From: a virus | IMG/VR virus record: IMGVR_UViG_3300042861_000770 | Span: 1-20,115 of that record | Direction: 5' to 3' (one strand) | Length of the DNA: 20,115 nucleotides | Part shown: positions 1 to 7,470 of the stretch, piece by piece | How positions within the stretch are numbered: position 1 is the stretch's first letter | Layout of the letters: every line of letters begins with the position of its first letter | Made by a program: the position numbers and the translations under genes | The notes under the pieces: generated by a model | Database searches by the model: none | Seen by the model: only the letters and a program-made list of their open reading frames with translations | What the model was told of the DNA's origin: nothing

Positions 1-15
1 AAATGCTGTTTTCAT
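1..15 (-). CDS. Start of a leftward gene cut by the window edge
   Basis: Only five codons are visible (M-K-T-A-F), read leftward from an ATG at 15-13. The support is a strong Bacteroidota-type promoter directly upstream, which would start transcription almost at this ATG. Nothing can be said about the product. The start could also belong to an untranslated RNA. Confidence 0.35.
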
Positions 16-19
16 AGTA

Positions 20-51
20 CAAATATATAAAAAATTTAATATAAAAACAAA
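20..51 (-). promoter_or_regulatory. Bacteroidota-type promoter, leftward
   Basis: On the minus strand TTTG (51-48) is followed after 20 nt by TATATTTG (27-20). This matches the TTTG / TAnnTTTG consensus of Bacteroidota primary sigma promoters. The -7 box ends only 4 nt before the ATG at 15, so the transcript would be leaderless or nearly so. Confidence 0.55.
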
Positions 52-86
52 AATCCCAAAAAAATATTTAAAATTTCTGGGATTTT
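50..86. terminator. AT-rich hairpin, possible terminator
   Basis: AAAATCCCA (50-58) and TGGGATTTT (78-86) form a 9-bp stem with a 19-nt loop and T-rich flanks on both strands. It lies between divergent genes, so it may end a transcript that enters from outside. The long loop makes it weaker than the other terminators here. Positions 87-182 are T-rich and show no further feature. Confidence 0.35.
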
Positions 87-182
87 ATGTTTTTCCAACA
101 AAAAGTGTAGGGGTGTGTGTTTTTTTTGTATTTCATAAATATCTACAAAATCATAAAAAAACAAATTATTTTAATATTTTAC

Positions 183-195
183 GATATTTATCATT
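183..195 (+). promoter_or_regulatory. TATTTAT start-proximal motif
   Basis: GATATTTATCATT abuts the ATG at 196. The same TATTTATCATT string abuts the ATG at 19604, and related TATTTAT-AT-rich strings precede several other operon-leading genes. No Shine-Dalgarno sequence is visible. It is probably a phage promoter or translation-start element. Confidence 0.45.
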
Positions 196-543
196 ATGGA
201 ACTATTAATAAATAACAATTCCTTTACTGTAAAAACAATGATCACACCCAAAGATATTCAAAATGGAATGATGGGTAAAAAATTTGACAATCAGTTTAAT
301 GGTATGTTGTTTGTTCTAAACGAAGGTGATCATTCCTTCTGGATGAAAGATTGTATAATTAATCTTGATATCATATTTATCAAAGATAATCTCATAACAA
401 AAATACATAAAAACTGTAAACCTTGTAAAGATAATAATTGTCTACGTTACAAAGGTTTTGGTGATATGGTTCTTGAAATAACTGGGGGTTCTTGTGATCT
501 ATATGACATACAAGAAAACGACCTTGTTGTTATTAACGATTAG
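196..543 (+). CDS. DUF192 family protein
   Basis: This 115-aa protein shows the main DUF192 (UPF0127) blocks: M-x-P-x-D-I-x-x-G-M-M-G at residues 16-27, GMLFV at 36-40, then SFWMKDCIINLDIIFI at 47-62, and a cysteine-containing stretch (C74, C77, C82) where the family has its C/P-rich turn. The acidic C-terminal strand ends NDLVVIND. Many cellular members are exported; this copy has no signal peptide, so it is probably cytoplasmic. The biochemical role of the family is not settled. It stands alone on the plus strand behind a TATTTAT motif and overlaps the convergent DUF3310 gene by 11 nt. Confidence 0.85.
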   Translation: MELLINNNSFTVKTMITPKDIQNGMMGKKFDNQFNGMLFVLNEGDHSFWMKDCIINLDIIFIKDNLITKIHKNCKPCKDNNCLRYKGFGDMVLEITGGSCDLYDIQENDLVVIND

Positions 544-763
544 TTTCTAACTTTTCAATATGATGTTGTAGATACCAAGCCGCTTTTTTCAAGTCTTGTA
601 ATTCCTTATCCTTGTGTTTTTTACCCGCTCTTGAGATATATTTAATAGTATTACCTAAAGAAAAACCTAAGTCCCAAGCGTCAATCACTTTAATCGCTTC
701 ATATTCATTATTTTTACCAAATTGGTAATGGTCAGGGTGATTAACCATTTCTTTTTCTTCCAT
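533..763 (-). CDS. DUF3310 (SaV-like) phage protein
   Basis: This 76-aa protein has the typical DUF3310 layout: N-H-P-D-H-Y at residues 8-13, a central E-A-I-x-V-I-D-x-W helix, G-N-T-I-K-Y-I-S-R-A-G at 37-47 and D-L-K-K-A-A-W-Y-L at 57-65. The family is common in tailed phages and resembles small all-alpha MazG-like folds; its activity is unproven. Its length is normal for the family. It is the last gene of a leftward operon, 4 nt after the 71-aa gene. A second Met at residue 6 directly precedes the conserved block and is an alternative start. Confidence 0.9.
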   Translation of the reverse strand: MEEKEMVNHPDHYQFGKNNEYEAIKVIDAWDLGFSLGNTIKYISRAGKKHKDKELQDLKKAAWYLQHHIEKLETNR

Positions 764-767
764 TATT

Positions 768-983
768 TTAACCGTTTTTTTGTTGATATAACCCCAAACT
801 AATTAAAAGTGTTCTCGTTTTACGACCAAGATCTGCGTCGTTCGGGAATTCGTTTGCCAAATCCTGAATTGTTTTGTAAGTTTTTACTAAATCAATTTCT
901 TGTTGATTATTTTTCTGTGATACAGGATTTTTGTAACCAAACTCTTTCTCTTGTCTTAATTCATTAAGTGTTCTTGTTTTCAT
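768..983 (-). CDS. Small unknown protein
   Basis: This 71-aa hydrophilic protein is not recognised. It has a basic, Gln/Asn-rich N-terminal half and a C-terminal half that looks helical (D-L-A-N-E-F-P-N-D-A-D-L-G-R-K). It has no cysteines, signal peptide or membrane segment. Its gene sits 4 nt upstream of the DUF3310 gene and 5 nt downstream of the 259-aa gene, so it is almost certainly cotranscribed with them. Confidence 0.7.
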   Translation of the reverse strand: MKTRTLNELRQEKEFGYKNPVSQKNNQQEIDLVKTYKTIQDLANEFPNDADLGRKTRTLLISLGLYQQKNG

Positions 984-988
984 ATTAT

Positions 989-1768
989 TTATTTTAATTG
1001 TTCCTTTGTTTTTTTGTAATCCTCAATTCCTTTTTTCTGTACGATATAACTAATCAATTTTCGTTTAAATAGTGGTAATAACGTTTCTTCTAACGGGAAC
1101 TCACCATTAACTGTCATTTCAACAATCGGTAGTGTTTTTTGTTTCTCACTATCAACATTACTAAACATATCAATTATTTTTGTAATAGTCAAATCCTTTT
1201 TTTCATCTGAATAAATTAAATTTATAATTAATTTATTTTCAGGGGATCCTTTTGCTGCTGGTTTTTTCTCATATTCCCAAACATATAAAACATTAGTGTT
1301 ATTATTTTCATAATAAAAATAACCAGTTTTTAATGTTATATTATCAATATTTTTTTTAACTTTAACAATAACATTGTCAAATACTGTTTCCCAAACAGAT
1401 TTTGCAATATCAAAATATTCGTGTAGTTTTGGTGTGCTATATGATAAAATCTTAATAAATTCTGCATGTTCATCACTTGTCATTGGGGGTAGATCTTTAA
1501 TTTTTAAATCCATAACCAATAATTCGTCATCAACAGTTTTAAATTTTTTATCAGTATATAATATTTTCTTATCTTTAATTAATGTTTGTGCGTTTGCAAG
1601 GTGTAATGATAATTCAATAAACCCTGGGTATAATTCTAATTTATCTAATTTTTCGCCCATTTTTTGAAAATAGGATAATAACACATACTCTTTATGTTCT
1701 TGGTCAATTGGTTTGTCAAACATCCAATCTGTCTCCATCAAAAACATTACCTTTTTTTTCCTACCCAT
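989..1768 (-). CDS. Unknown 259-aa protein of the phage hypothetical type
   Basis: I do not recognise a domain with an assigned function. The sequence resembles a hypothetical family I recall from large marine phage genomes: E-H-K-x-Y-x-L-L-x-Y-x-Q-K near residues 24-36, then G-F-I-E-L-S-L-H-L-A-N-A-Q-T-L about residues 49-63, and a C-terminal half rich in beta strands (YFYYENNNTNVLYVWEYEKK). No signal peptide or membrane segment is visible. The ATG at 1768 gives the basic start M-G-R-K-K-K; Met8 is an alternative. It lies 28 nt downstream of the 510-aa gene, in the same direction. Confidence 0.75.
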   Translation of the reverse strand: MGRKKKVMFLMETDWMFDKPIDQEHKEYVLLSYFQKMGEKLDKLELYPGFIELSLHLANAQTLIKDKKILYTDKKFKTVDDELLVMDLKIKDLPPMTSDEHAEFIKILSYSTPKLHEYFDIAKSVWETVFDNVIVKVKKNIDNITLKTGYFYYENNNTNVLYVWEYEKKPAAKGSPENKLIINLIYSDEKKDLTITKIIDMFSNVDSEKQKTLPIVEMTVNGEFPLEETLLPLFKRKLISYIVQKKGIEDYKKTKEQLK

Positions 1769-1796
1769 CTCACTAATAATATTAATAATTTATAGA

Positions 1797-3329
1797 TTAA
1801 TCAATCCTCATAACAACATAATATGTGTCGTTAATATTTACTTCGTCGTAATAGTTATCATAACCATTTAATGAACCGTAATCCGCGTCACGGACTAGGT
1901 CATCCAGCATAGCATCTGTGTCTATAAATTTAACAATTGTCTCAACATCAAAACCTTTATCCTTTAACCAGTCATATGGATCGTATCTAATATCTTCTAA
2001 CATAGTTTCAACCCTATCATTAATTTCATCCTGATTAAAATCACCGTCAGGGTTTTCATTTATTTCGTCAATTTCGTACTCAATATCACTGATTTCACTC
2101 TCAATCTCATCCAAACGTGTTTCATTATCGGTTTCTTGTTCTTCAAATTCCTCATCAGAATATGTTATCATTTCAACTTTTTTACCATTTTGATATAGTT
2201 CCCATTCATCTGAAAACTCAACAACAAAAATATTATCTAAATAATCTTTAAATTTAAAATATTTTGCACTATCAATTTTATCCTCAATTAATGGTGTTCT
2301 ACCTCCTTTTTCAATTAAAAATCGTTCAACTTCTAGTCCTAATTTTTGTTTTTCATAGTCTTGGACTTCTTGTTCTTGGTTATAACTTAAATCTCTACTA
2401 ATACCATAATCTTCGGGATTTTCTTCTATATATTCTCGTTCACCATCCTCAAAAGCCTCTATAACCATATCGGCATCAACATAGTATGATATACGATTTG
2501 GTCCAAGATATTCTAATGGGTTATCAGTCCATTCTTCAAAATAGTCTCTTAACGAACTATCGGCCTCTTCAGTTGTTCCGACCGCAAATTTCATATCTTC
2601 TGTTAAACACTCATATTCGTGTAAATCATAATGACGACCGGATGGGTAAAAATCATAAACATCTGATTTATCATCTTTCAATTCATTAAGTTCATCTTCT
2701 AACTCACTAATACGATCTGTAATATCATCATATAACTCATTCCAATTTTCAAGTTCTGTGTCTAAATTTTCCTGTTCTTCTTCTAATTGTTGTATTGTGT
2801 TTCTAATTTCATTAACTCGTTCAAGTTCCTCATTCGTTAATGCGGTAATATCAGAACGATTATTCGCAAATTCAAATGCAGCATGTGCCATTTCACCAAC
2901 CTCATCAGTATTATTCAAGTTCCATTCATCATCTTCTCTAAGACTTTCTTGTTCACTAGTTTTTGCGTTTAATATTCTTTGTTGTTCAATTCTTTCTAGT
3001 GGTGTATTCCATTTAGTAACATAACCAGTAACTTCAACACCATCTAATGATGATATATTTGATCCCGAAATGTTTAATTTTCCTAAAATTTTAAGTTTAC
3101 CTAAACTTTTAACTCTTGGATCATCTAATTTTAGGTCACCAGAAACAACTAATGTTTTATTTTTAAAAGGTGGTAATGATGGTATTGCTTCTGTTTTATA
3201 AAACACTTTTCTCATTAAGTCATAATATTGTTCTGGTGTTATTACAACCTCCTCCATTTCTTGTTCTCTAATAATATCCTTAATTAAGGTTATTAATTTT
3301 GATTCTGTTATTTTAAATGTCTTTTTCAT
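1797..3329 (-). CDS. 510-aa LRR/coiled-coil protein with putative capsid-targeting N-terminus
   Basis: The start is placed at the ATG at 3329, 15 codons into the longest frame, because a TATTTAT motif lies just upstream and the protein then begins with a lysine-rich amphipathic helix (K-L-I-T-L-I-K-D-I-I-R-E, residues 11-22). That helix ends in I-x-E, like T4 capsid-targeting and prohead-protease sites. Residues about 50-105 carry LRR-like strands (L-V-V-S-G-D-L-K-L, L-G-K-L-N-I-S-G-S-N-I-S-S-L-D-G-V). A coiled coil follows (about 165-220, L-E-E-E-Q-E-N-L-D-T-E-L), then a very acidic region and a second acidic coiled coil near 405-435. There is no membrane segment. Function is unknown; a packaged internal virion protein is a plausible inference. 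Confidence 0.75.
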   Translation of the reverse strand: MKKTFKITESKLITLIKDIIREQEMEEVVITPEQYYDLMRKVFYKTEAIPSLPPFKNKTLVVSGDLKLDDPRVKSLGKLKILGKLNISGSNISSLDGVEVTGYVTKWNTPLERIEQQRILNAKTSEQESLREDDEWNLNNTDEVGEMAHAAFEFANNRSDITALTNEELERVNEIRNTIQQLEEEQENLDTELENWNELYDDITDRISELEDELNELKDDKSDVYDFYPSGRHYDLHEYECLTEDMKFAVGTTEEADSSLRDYFEEWTDNPLEYLGPNRISYYVDADMVIEAFEDGEREYIEENPEDYGISRDLSYNQEQEVQDYEKQKLGLEVERFLIEKGGRTPLIEDKIDSAKYFKFKDYLDNIFVVEFSDEWELYQNGKKVEMITYSDEEFEEQETDNETRLDEIESEISDIEYEIDEINENPDGDFNQDEINDRVETMLEDIRYDPYDWLKDKGFDVETIVKFIDTDAMLDDLVRDADYGSLNGYDNYYDEVNINDTYYVVMRID

Positions 3330-3412
3330 ACAATAATAAATATATAATTCTTTACAAATTAATCTATATTCCAATATTTATTAATAAATAAACACTATAA
3401 AATCAATTAATT
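3330..3412. promoter_or_regulatory. Divergent promoter region with TATTTAT motifs
   Basis: This 83-nt AT-only-looking spacer separates divergent genes. On the minus strand TATATTTATTATT lies just upstream of the ATG at 3329. On the plus strand the near-palindrome TATTTATTAATAAATA (3375-3390) lies about 22 nt upstream of the ATG at 3413. Both fit the motif seen before other first genes in the window. Confidence 0.4.
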
Positions 3413-3547
3413 ATGGGATGTGGATGTAAAAACAAAGGAAACCAACAACAAGCGGAACAAACCGTAAAACAAACTCAAGAACAAAAAAGTGCAAGTGTAC
3501 AAGAGTCAGTTAAAAAAATTGTTGAGAAATACTACAATAAAAAATAA
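3413..3547 (+). CDS. 44-aa GCGCK-type small protein
   Basis: This short frame starts M-G-C-G-C-K-N-K-G, continues with a Gln-rich linker and ends in an amphipathic basic helix (V-Q-E-S-V-K-K-I-V-E-K-Y-Y-N-K-K). It has its own upstream TATTTAT motif and is followed 21 nt later by a clear terminator, so it is a monocistronic unit, which supports a real gene. The C-x-C-K cluster might bind metal or be modified. It recalls the G-C-x-x-C-K-x-N-K-G start of the small membrane protein at 10343-10504. Function is unknown. Confidence 0.75.
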   Translation: MGCGCKNKGNQQQAEQTVKQTQEQKSASVQESVKKIVEKYYNKK

Positions 3548-3568
3548 TTCCTTTGGGTAATGAAATTT

Positions 3569-3599
3569 AAGGTGGTAAGTATATTTTATCACCTTTTTT
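3569..3599 (+). terminator. Rho-independent terminator
   Basis: AAGGTGGTA (3569-3577) pairs with TATCACCTT (3587-3595), a 9-bp stem with one G-U pair on the plus strand, followed by six T. It ends the 44-aa transcript. The next TATTTAT motif begins within a few bases. Confidence 0.8.
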
Positions 3600-3600
3600 A

Positions 3601-3612
3601 TATTTATATAAT
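3601..3612 (+). promoter_or_regulatory. TATTTAT start-proximal motif
   Basis: TATTTATATAAT lies directly before the ATG at 3613 and directly after a terminator T-run, so a new transcript must start at or very near this site. The placement supports a promoter rather than a chance AT-rich string. Confidence 0.5.
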
Positions 3613-4719
3613 ATGGTACTAAATAATTTTATAGAAGAATACAATGAAGATGGTTTCGTTGGAACTGTTAAGTCTGTCTTTGTTAGGTTGACGGCATTTT
3701 TAACAATAGTCGCTAAGGCAAACAGACAATCTGAGATTAACCTTGAAATGTTAGAAGGTGGTGATTTCGGTGCAAATCCTGGTTTATTTGATTTTTTATC
3801 AAAAAACGGGTTTTTGGTTGATGTTGACTATGAAGGTTTTGATGATGAAATTAAAAACTACTATTTAGAATGGTGGTTAGAAGCCGATGAGGATAGTGCT
3901 TTACAATATGTTTGTAATCACCTATTAACTGATGTTGAAAATAGAAGTGGTCAATATTGGTTATATTTGAGAGATAGAGATGAATTAAGTGTTTTTTTTG
4001 AATCTTATAGTCGTGAGACATCACCTCAAGACTTAGCAAAGGCTATACTTGGTGGTGATGATTTTTTTGACCGCTTTTGGGACACAACTGATGATGTTTA
4101 TCGCGATGTAATTGATGATTTAAATGATGAAAATAAAAACAGATTATCACATTATATCGTTAAACAAATCGGAAATCAAGAATTATCACTTGATGAATAT
4201 GATTCTGATTTGTTTAATGAGTTTTCAGAAGAACAAGGGACTGAAGGATTTTTTACAATTACTAGTGAAAACGTGATGGAACTTATTTCCAATGAAAAAG
4301 CAATGAATGAGTTGTTAAATGGAGATCTGGACGATCTTAAATCTGAATTAGATTCACTACATAATAGTGCTTATAATAATGCTTATGAAAGTGAATGTTA
4401 TGATTTGGTAAACAATGGTCTTGAAGATTACTTCACGTCAAAAATTGTTGAAGAACCTTTTGAAACTGGTGGTAATACAAAATATCGTAACTATATTAGA
4501 ATACGTGACTTTGGAAGTAACGTATCTGTATTTGTTAATGAAAATAAAGGTTATACTTATAGTGATTCACTATTAGAATATTTTGGAACTTATGTTGGTA
4601 TGATGGGTAAACTATTTGATGATGGTGCTTACGATCAGATTAGTTTTCGTATACCAGAATATGCAGATTGGGATGATACCCGAAAAAACATAAATGATTA
4701 CTTTGGTGAATACATATGA
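3613..4719 (+). CDS. Unknown acidic 368-aa protein, paralog of next gene
   Basis: Acidic, helix-rich cytoplasmic-type protein without a recognised domain, signal peptide or membrane segment. The C-terminal third aligns by eye with the following protein: here D-L-K-S-E-L-D-S-L-H-N-S-A-Y-N-N-A-Y, there E-L-K-S-S-L-S-N-L-Y-S-M-A-Y-N-E-A-W. In both a helix, then a (D/E)-(Y/F)-F-(T/S)-(S/K) segment and an I-x-I-x-D-F strand follow, and both end in a Y-rich tail (D-Y-F-G-E-Y-I; L-S-D-Y-I-Y). A further match is D-V-I-D-D-L-N-D-E-N-K against D-I-I-E-I-L-N-D-N-N-L. It leads a plus-strand operon directly after a terminator and overlaps the next gene by 4 nt (ATGA). Confidence 0.8.
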   Translation: MVLNNFIEEYNEDGFVGTVKSVFVRLTAFLTIVAKANRQSEINLEMLEGGDFGANPGLFDFLSKNGFLVDVDYEGFDDEIKNYYLEWWLEADEDSALQYVCNHLLTDVENRSGQYWLYLRDRDELSVFFESYSRETSPQDLAKAILGGDDFFDRFWDTTDDVYRDVIDDLNDENKNRLSHYIVKQIGNQELSLDEYDSDLFNEFSEEQGTEGFFTITSENVMELISNEKAMNELLNGDLDDLKSELDSLHNSAYNNAYESECYDLVNNGLEDYFTSKIVEEPFETGGNTKYRNYIRIRDFGSNVSVFVNENKGYTYSDSLLEYFGTYVGMMGKLFDDGAYDQISFRIPEYADWDDTRKNINDYFGEYI

Positions 4720-5711
4720 TGAATTTTGATTTAATTATTAATTACATTAATAATGGTGGTTCTAGGGATAATGAGAATATTATAATCACGTCGTTTAGGA
4801 AATGGAGTAACGTTGCTAAATTCCTAATTACACACAATAAAATAGAAAAAATTAATTTAGAAAAATTATACACCATTTTGTATCGTAATGATGAAGAATC
4901 TGAATTTAATATGATTTGTCATTCTATATTAAAGAAATACGGTCCTGGTTATTTTGTAAAATATTTAGACGATGTTAGTGTTGTTGATAATGAATTTTAT
5001 ATTTCATTACCAGATTTAAGTTATTTATCCAATATTTTTAATTACGAAGATATAAGTATAGTCGTTAATGGTGTTTTTGGTCAAGATTGGTATAAATATT
5101 TCTATGTTGATGAAAGTAGTATCTACTATTATTCTGATATTATTGAAATATTAAATGATAATAATTTAATAACAATTAAAGAAATCATTTTGGAAGCCTG
5201 TGGTGATAATAATTTTGATGAAGAATCTTTCAACTATAATTTACCATCTGATTATTTTGATGAAAACGATGAATTTAATGTTTCAGATAATATTGAGGTT
5301 ATTATGACAGATTCTGAGTTATTTAAATTTGTTATTGAATTGGATTGTTTACGGGAACTTAAATCAAGTTTGAGTAACTTATATTCAATGGCATATAATG
5401 AAGCCTGGAATGAACAGATGTTTGAAATAATCTGGTCAGAGTTATCTGAGTTTTTTAGTAAAGATGTTGTTTGGGAAGATGATTTCGTTAAAATTAAAAT
5501 AAAAGACTTCAATATTGTTTTAGATGATTACTTTAGTGGTATTGGTGATAGTGAAACAAATATAATAGAAGATAATAGTTATATTAAAATATTACATTCT
5601 TTATTTTTATTAGGAATTTATGAAGAACCTAACATTAGATTATTACCATACCCAAGTGATGATTTAGTTAGTAATTACATTAACGATTCATTATCAGATT
5701 ATATTTATTAA
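4716..5711 (+). CDS. Unknown acidic 331-aa protein, paralog of preceding gene
   Basis: It is coupled by an ATGA overlap to its probable paralog and shares that protein's C-terminal architecture: a helix at about 205-245 with A-Y-N-E-A-W, F-F-S-K-D-V-V, the K-I-K-I-K-D-F strand, and a tyrosine-ending tail. The N-terminal part is more diverged and rich in Asn, Ile and Tyr. No catalytic motif, cysteine cluster or membrane segment is visible. Tandem duplication followed by divergence is the simplest reading. The function is not inferable. Confidence 0.8.
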   Translation: MMNFDLIINYINNGGSRDNENIIITSFRKWSNVAKFLITHNKIEKINLEKLYTILYRNDEESEFNMICHSILKKYGPGYFVKYLDDVSVVDNEFYISLPDLSYLSNIFNYEDISIVVNGVFGQDWYKYFYVDESSIYYYSDIIEILNDNNLITIKEIILEACGDNNFDEESFNYNLPSDYFDENDEFNVSDNIEVIMTDSELFKFVIELDCLRELKSSLSNLYSMAYNEAWNEQMFEIIWSELSEFFSKDVVWEDDFVKIKIKDFNIVLDDYFSGIGDSETNIIEDNSYIKILHSLFLLGIYEEPNIRLLPYPSDDLVSNYINDSLSDYIY

Positions 5712-5759
5712 CTATTTAACTATTCAAATAAAATTCATATCTATTAACAAAAATAGTAT

Positions 5760-6455
5760 ATGAAAAAAATTAATAAAAATTCAAAAAGAGGTATTGTGAA
5801 TCTATTTGCAGATTTCATATTAACCAAAATTGACAAAAACGAAAACACAATTATTCAAATCACAGATTGTGAATCGTTTATGGTTGTTCACGGCCAAACA
5901 ACATCAAAGACAATATTAGATCTTGAAGATGTTAAATCAGAATTTTATAATCTGTTTAAAGATGAACTAAAAAGTATTGGTATTGAGAAAATAAATACCA
6001 TTGACGTTATTAGATATGACCAAGAAATCAATAACATTGAAAAAGGTTGGATCACTGTAAATAAAAACATTTTTACGGATGGTACTGACCCTGTTCACGA
6101 ATTATCGATAACGTCCGAATTTCCTTATGGGTATAGTCTAAACTGCGGTAGATTGATGGTGTATTATTCTCACTACATTTTTAACCATTTATATAGTTTA
6201 TTAAATAGTGATGAGGTACAATTTTACTTCACAAAAGAAACTGACGATTCTGAAGATTTCAAAATAAAAATAATTTGTGACACAAAACAAAATTTAAAAG
6301 ATATTACGTCATTAATTTTAGACGTGTTTTCGTTTGATTTAAAAGACTTTAAAGATAAAATCAATGATTATAACGTTCTTGAAGATATTTTAAATCCTGT
6401 CAAAGATAAACCCTACACAAAACAAGATCTATTAGAACATATTATATTATTTTAA
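5760..6455 (+). CDS. Unknown 231-aa protein
   Basis: It begins with a basic segment (M-K-K-I-N-K-N-S-K-R-G), followed by alternating strands and helices: T-I-I-Q-I-T-D-C-E-S-F-M-V-V-H-G at about 34-49, then Y-G-Y-S-L-N-C-G-R-L-M-V-Y-Y-S near 122-136, and P-V-K-D-K-P-Y near the end. The pattern resembles a hypothetical family I recall from large Bacteroidota and marine phages, without known function. It is the third gene of the plus-strand group, 48 nt after the paralog pair, and is closed by a bidirectional terminator. Confidence 0.75.
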   Translation: MKKINKNSKRGIVNLFADFILTKIDKNENTIIQITDCESFMVVHGQTTSKTILDLEDVKSEFYNLFKDELKSIGIEKINTIDVIRYDQEINNIEKGWITVNKNIFTDGTDPVHELSITSEFPYGYSLNCGRLMVYYSHYIFNHLYSLLNSDEVQFYFTKETDDSEDFKIKIICDTKQNLKDITSLILDVFSFDLKDFKDKINDYNVLEDILNPVKDKPYTKQDLLEHIILF

Positions 6456-6460
6456 AACGA

Positions 6461-6491
6461 AAATCCCACTATTAAGGTGGGATTTTTTTTT
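6461..6491. terminator. Bidirectional terminator between convergent genes
   Basis: AAATCCCAC (6461-6469) and GTGGGATTT (6477-6485) form a perfect 9-bp stem with a 7-nt loop. A T-run follows on the plus strand and a T-rich tract (complement of AAAACG) on the minus strand. It serves both the gene ending at 6455 and the glutaredoxin gene ending at 6490. Confidence 0.85.
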
Positions 6492-6777
6492 AGTTAATTA
6501 TAAATGATTTAATAATCTCAAAACCTTCGTTAATGTCGTCAAAATCACGATCTGGTGCAAACAACTCTGTTAATGGTTCTTCAGTTTCTGGATCCTCAAT
6601 TAACATAAATGCTGGTACATAATCATTTTCAGTAATATTAACAAACATATTATATTCTTCTTCGTATTCGTCAATATCTCTATCAACAAACTGGATATTT
6701 GATTTATCCAACATTTCTTTTAGTTCAACACAAAAAGGACAACTTTTCATTGTGAACAATACAACCGCTTTATCCAT
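6490..6777 (-). CDS. Glutaredoxin
   Basis: This 95-aa glutaredoxin-fold protein has the active site C-P-F-C at residues 13-16, after a beta strand (A-V-V-L-F-T-M-K). The cis-proline is in Y-V-P-A (P55), followed by a strand and a C-terminal helix. Members reduce disulfides or glutathionylated proteins in the cytoplasm; phage versions often feed ribonucleotide reductase. The segment between strands is acidic (D-E-Y-E-E-E-Y) and longer than in short bacterial glutaredoxins. It is translationally coupled to thioredoxin (8-nt overlap). No ribonucleotide reductase is in the window, so the partner is unknown. Confidence 0.9.
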   Translation of the reverse strand: MDKAVVLFTMKSCPFCVELKEMLDKSNIQFVDRDIDEYEEEYNMFVNITENDYVPAFMLIEDPETEEPLTELFAPDRDFDDINEGFEIIKSFIIN

Positions 6778-7084
6778 TTATCAATGTGTTTATCATATCG
6801 TTTAATTGGGTTTCTGATTGCACACCAACTTTTGTATCAATGACCTCACCAGCATTAAACATTTTTATTGTTGGTACACTCCTAACACCTAATGACATCG
6901 CGATTTCTCTGTTTAAATCAACATCAAGTGTATACATTTGAACGTCGGTTGTATTATCGTTTGCCACTTTTTCAAAAATTGGTTTTAACATTTTACACGG
7001 ACCACACCACTGTGCGCCTAACTTCAGAATTATTTTCTCACCTTTATTAATTTTTTCTTGTAATTCTACACTACTAATTTCCAT
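6770..7084 (-). CDS. trxA: Thioredoxin
   Basis: This 104-aa classic thioredoxin has W-C-G-P-C-K at residues 26-31, the central Y-T-L-D-V-D strand, cis-Pro71 in R-S-V-P-T-I, and a terminal helix. It has no signal peptide, so it acts as a cytoplasmic disulfide reductase. Phage thioredoxins can support ribonucleotide reductase or, as host Trx does in T7, act as polymerase processivity factors; the sequence does not tell which applies. It overlaps the unknown gene upstream by 11 nt and glutaredoxin downstream by 8 nt. Confidence 0.95.
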   Translation of the reverse strand: MEISSVELQEKINKGEKIILKLGAQWCGPCKMLKPIFEKVANDNTTDVQMYTLDVDLNREIAMSLGVRSVPTIKMFNAGEVIDTKVGVQSETQLNDMINTLING

Positions 7085-7421
7085 CTTTTAATTTCATTAA
7101 ATTTTTTATGAAGAACTTTGTTTCTTCTATGTTTTTTGGTTCAAAATATATTGTTATTTTATATTCCGAATCACGAATATCCTTCTTTGATAAATATATA
7201 TAAAGGTCTGATTTATTCTTAAAAAAAGCATCATAATACAAAAACCCATTATCAAATATAACACTGTCACTATATATTAATAAAAAATTTTTAGTTAATA
7301 ATAATTCTGGTGTTATATTTAAATTACCATCAACAACACATTTTGATAATAACGTACCCTCTTGTTCATATATCCATTTTAAAATATCACCTTCTTTCTC
7401 AAAAAATTCCTTTCGTTCCAT
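7074..7421 (-). CDS. Unknown 115-aa protein upstream of thioredoxin
   Basis: Not recognised. It opens with a charged helix (E-R-K-E-F-F-E-K-E-G-D-I-L-K-W-I) and continues as alternating aromatic strands. It has one cysteine, no membrane segment and no signal peptide. Its 3' end overlaps the thioredoxin start by 11 nt, so the three genes form a translationally coupled unit, and a link to redox or nucleotide metabolism is possible but unproven. A terminator of the preceding peptide gene lies 17 nt upstream of its ATG. Confidence 0.7.
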   Translation of the reverse strand: MERKEFFEKEGDILKWIYEQEGTLLSKCVVDGNLNITPELLLTKNFLLIYSDSVIFDNGFLYYDAFFKNKSDLYIYLSKKDIRDSEYKITIYFEPKNIEETKFFIKNLMKLKDGN

Positions 7422-7426
7422 ATTTT

Positions 7427-7463
7427 AAAATATAAAAAAAGTGGTAGAAAAATCCACCACTTT
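7427..7463 (-). terminator. Leftward terminator after the 36-aa gene
   Basis: AAAGTGGT (7438-7445) pairs with ACCACTTT (7456-7463), with a 10-nt loop. On the minus strand the stem is followed by a run of T from the A-rich tract 7427-7440. It lies 7 nt past the stop of the 36-aa gene. Confidence 0.75.
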
Positions 7464-7470
7464 ATCGTAA

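Noticed and set aside
1374-1667. Plus-strand 97-aa frame inside the 259-aa gene
   Set aside because: It is a Ser/Asn-rich shadow of the opposite frame, with no promoter motif and no family resemblance.
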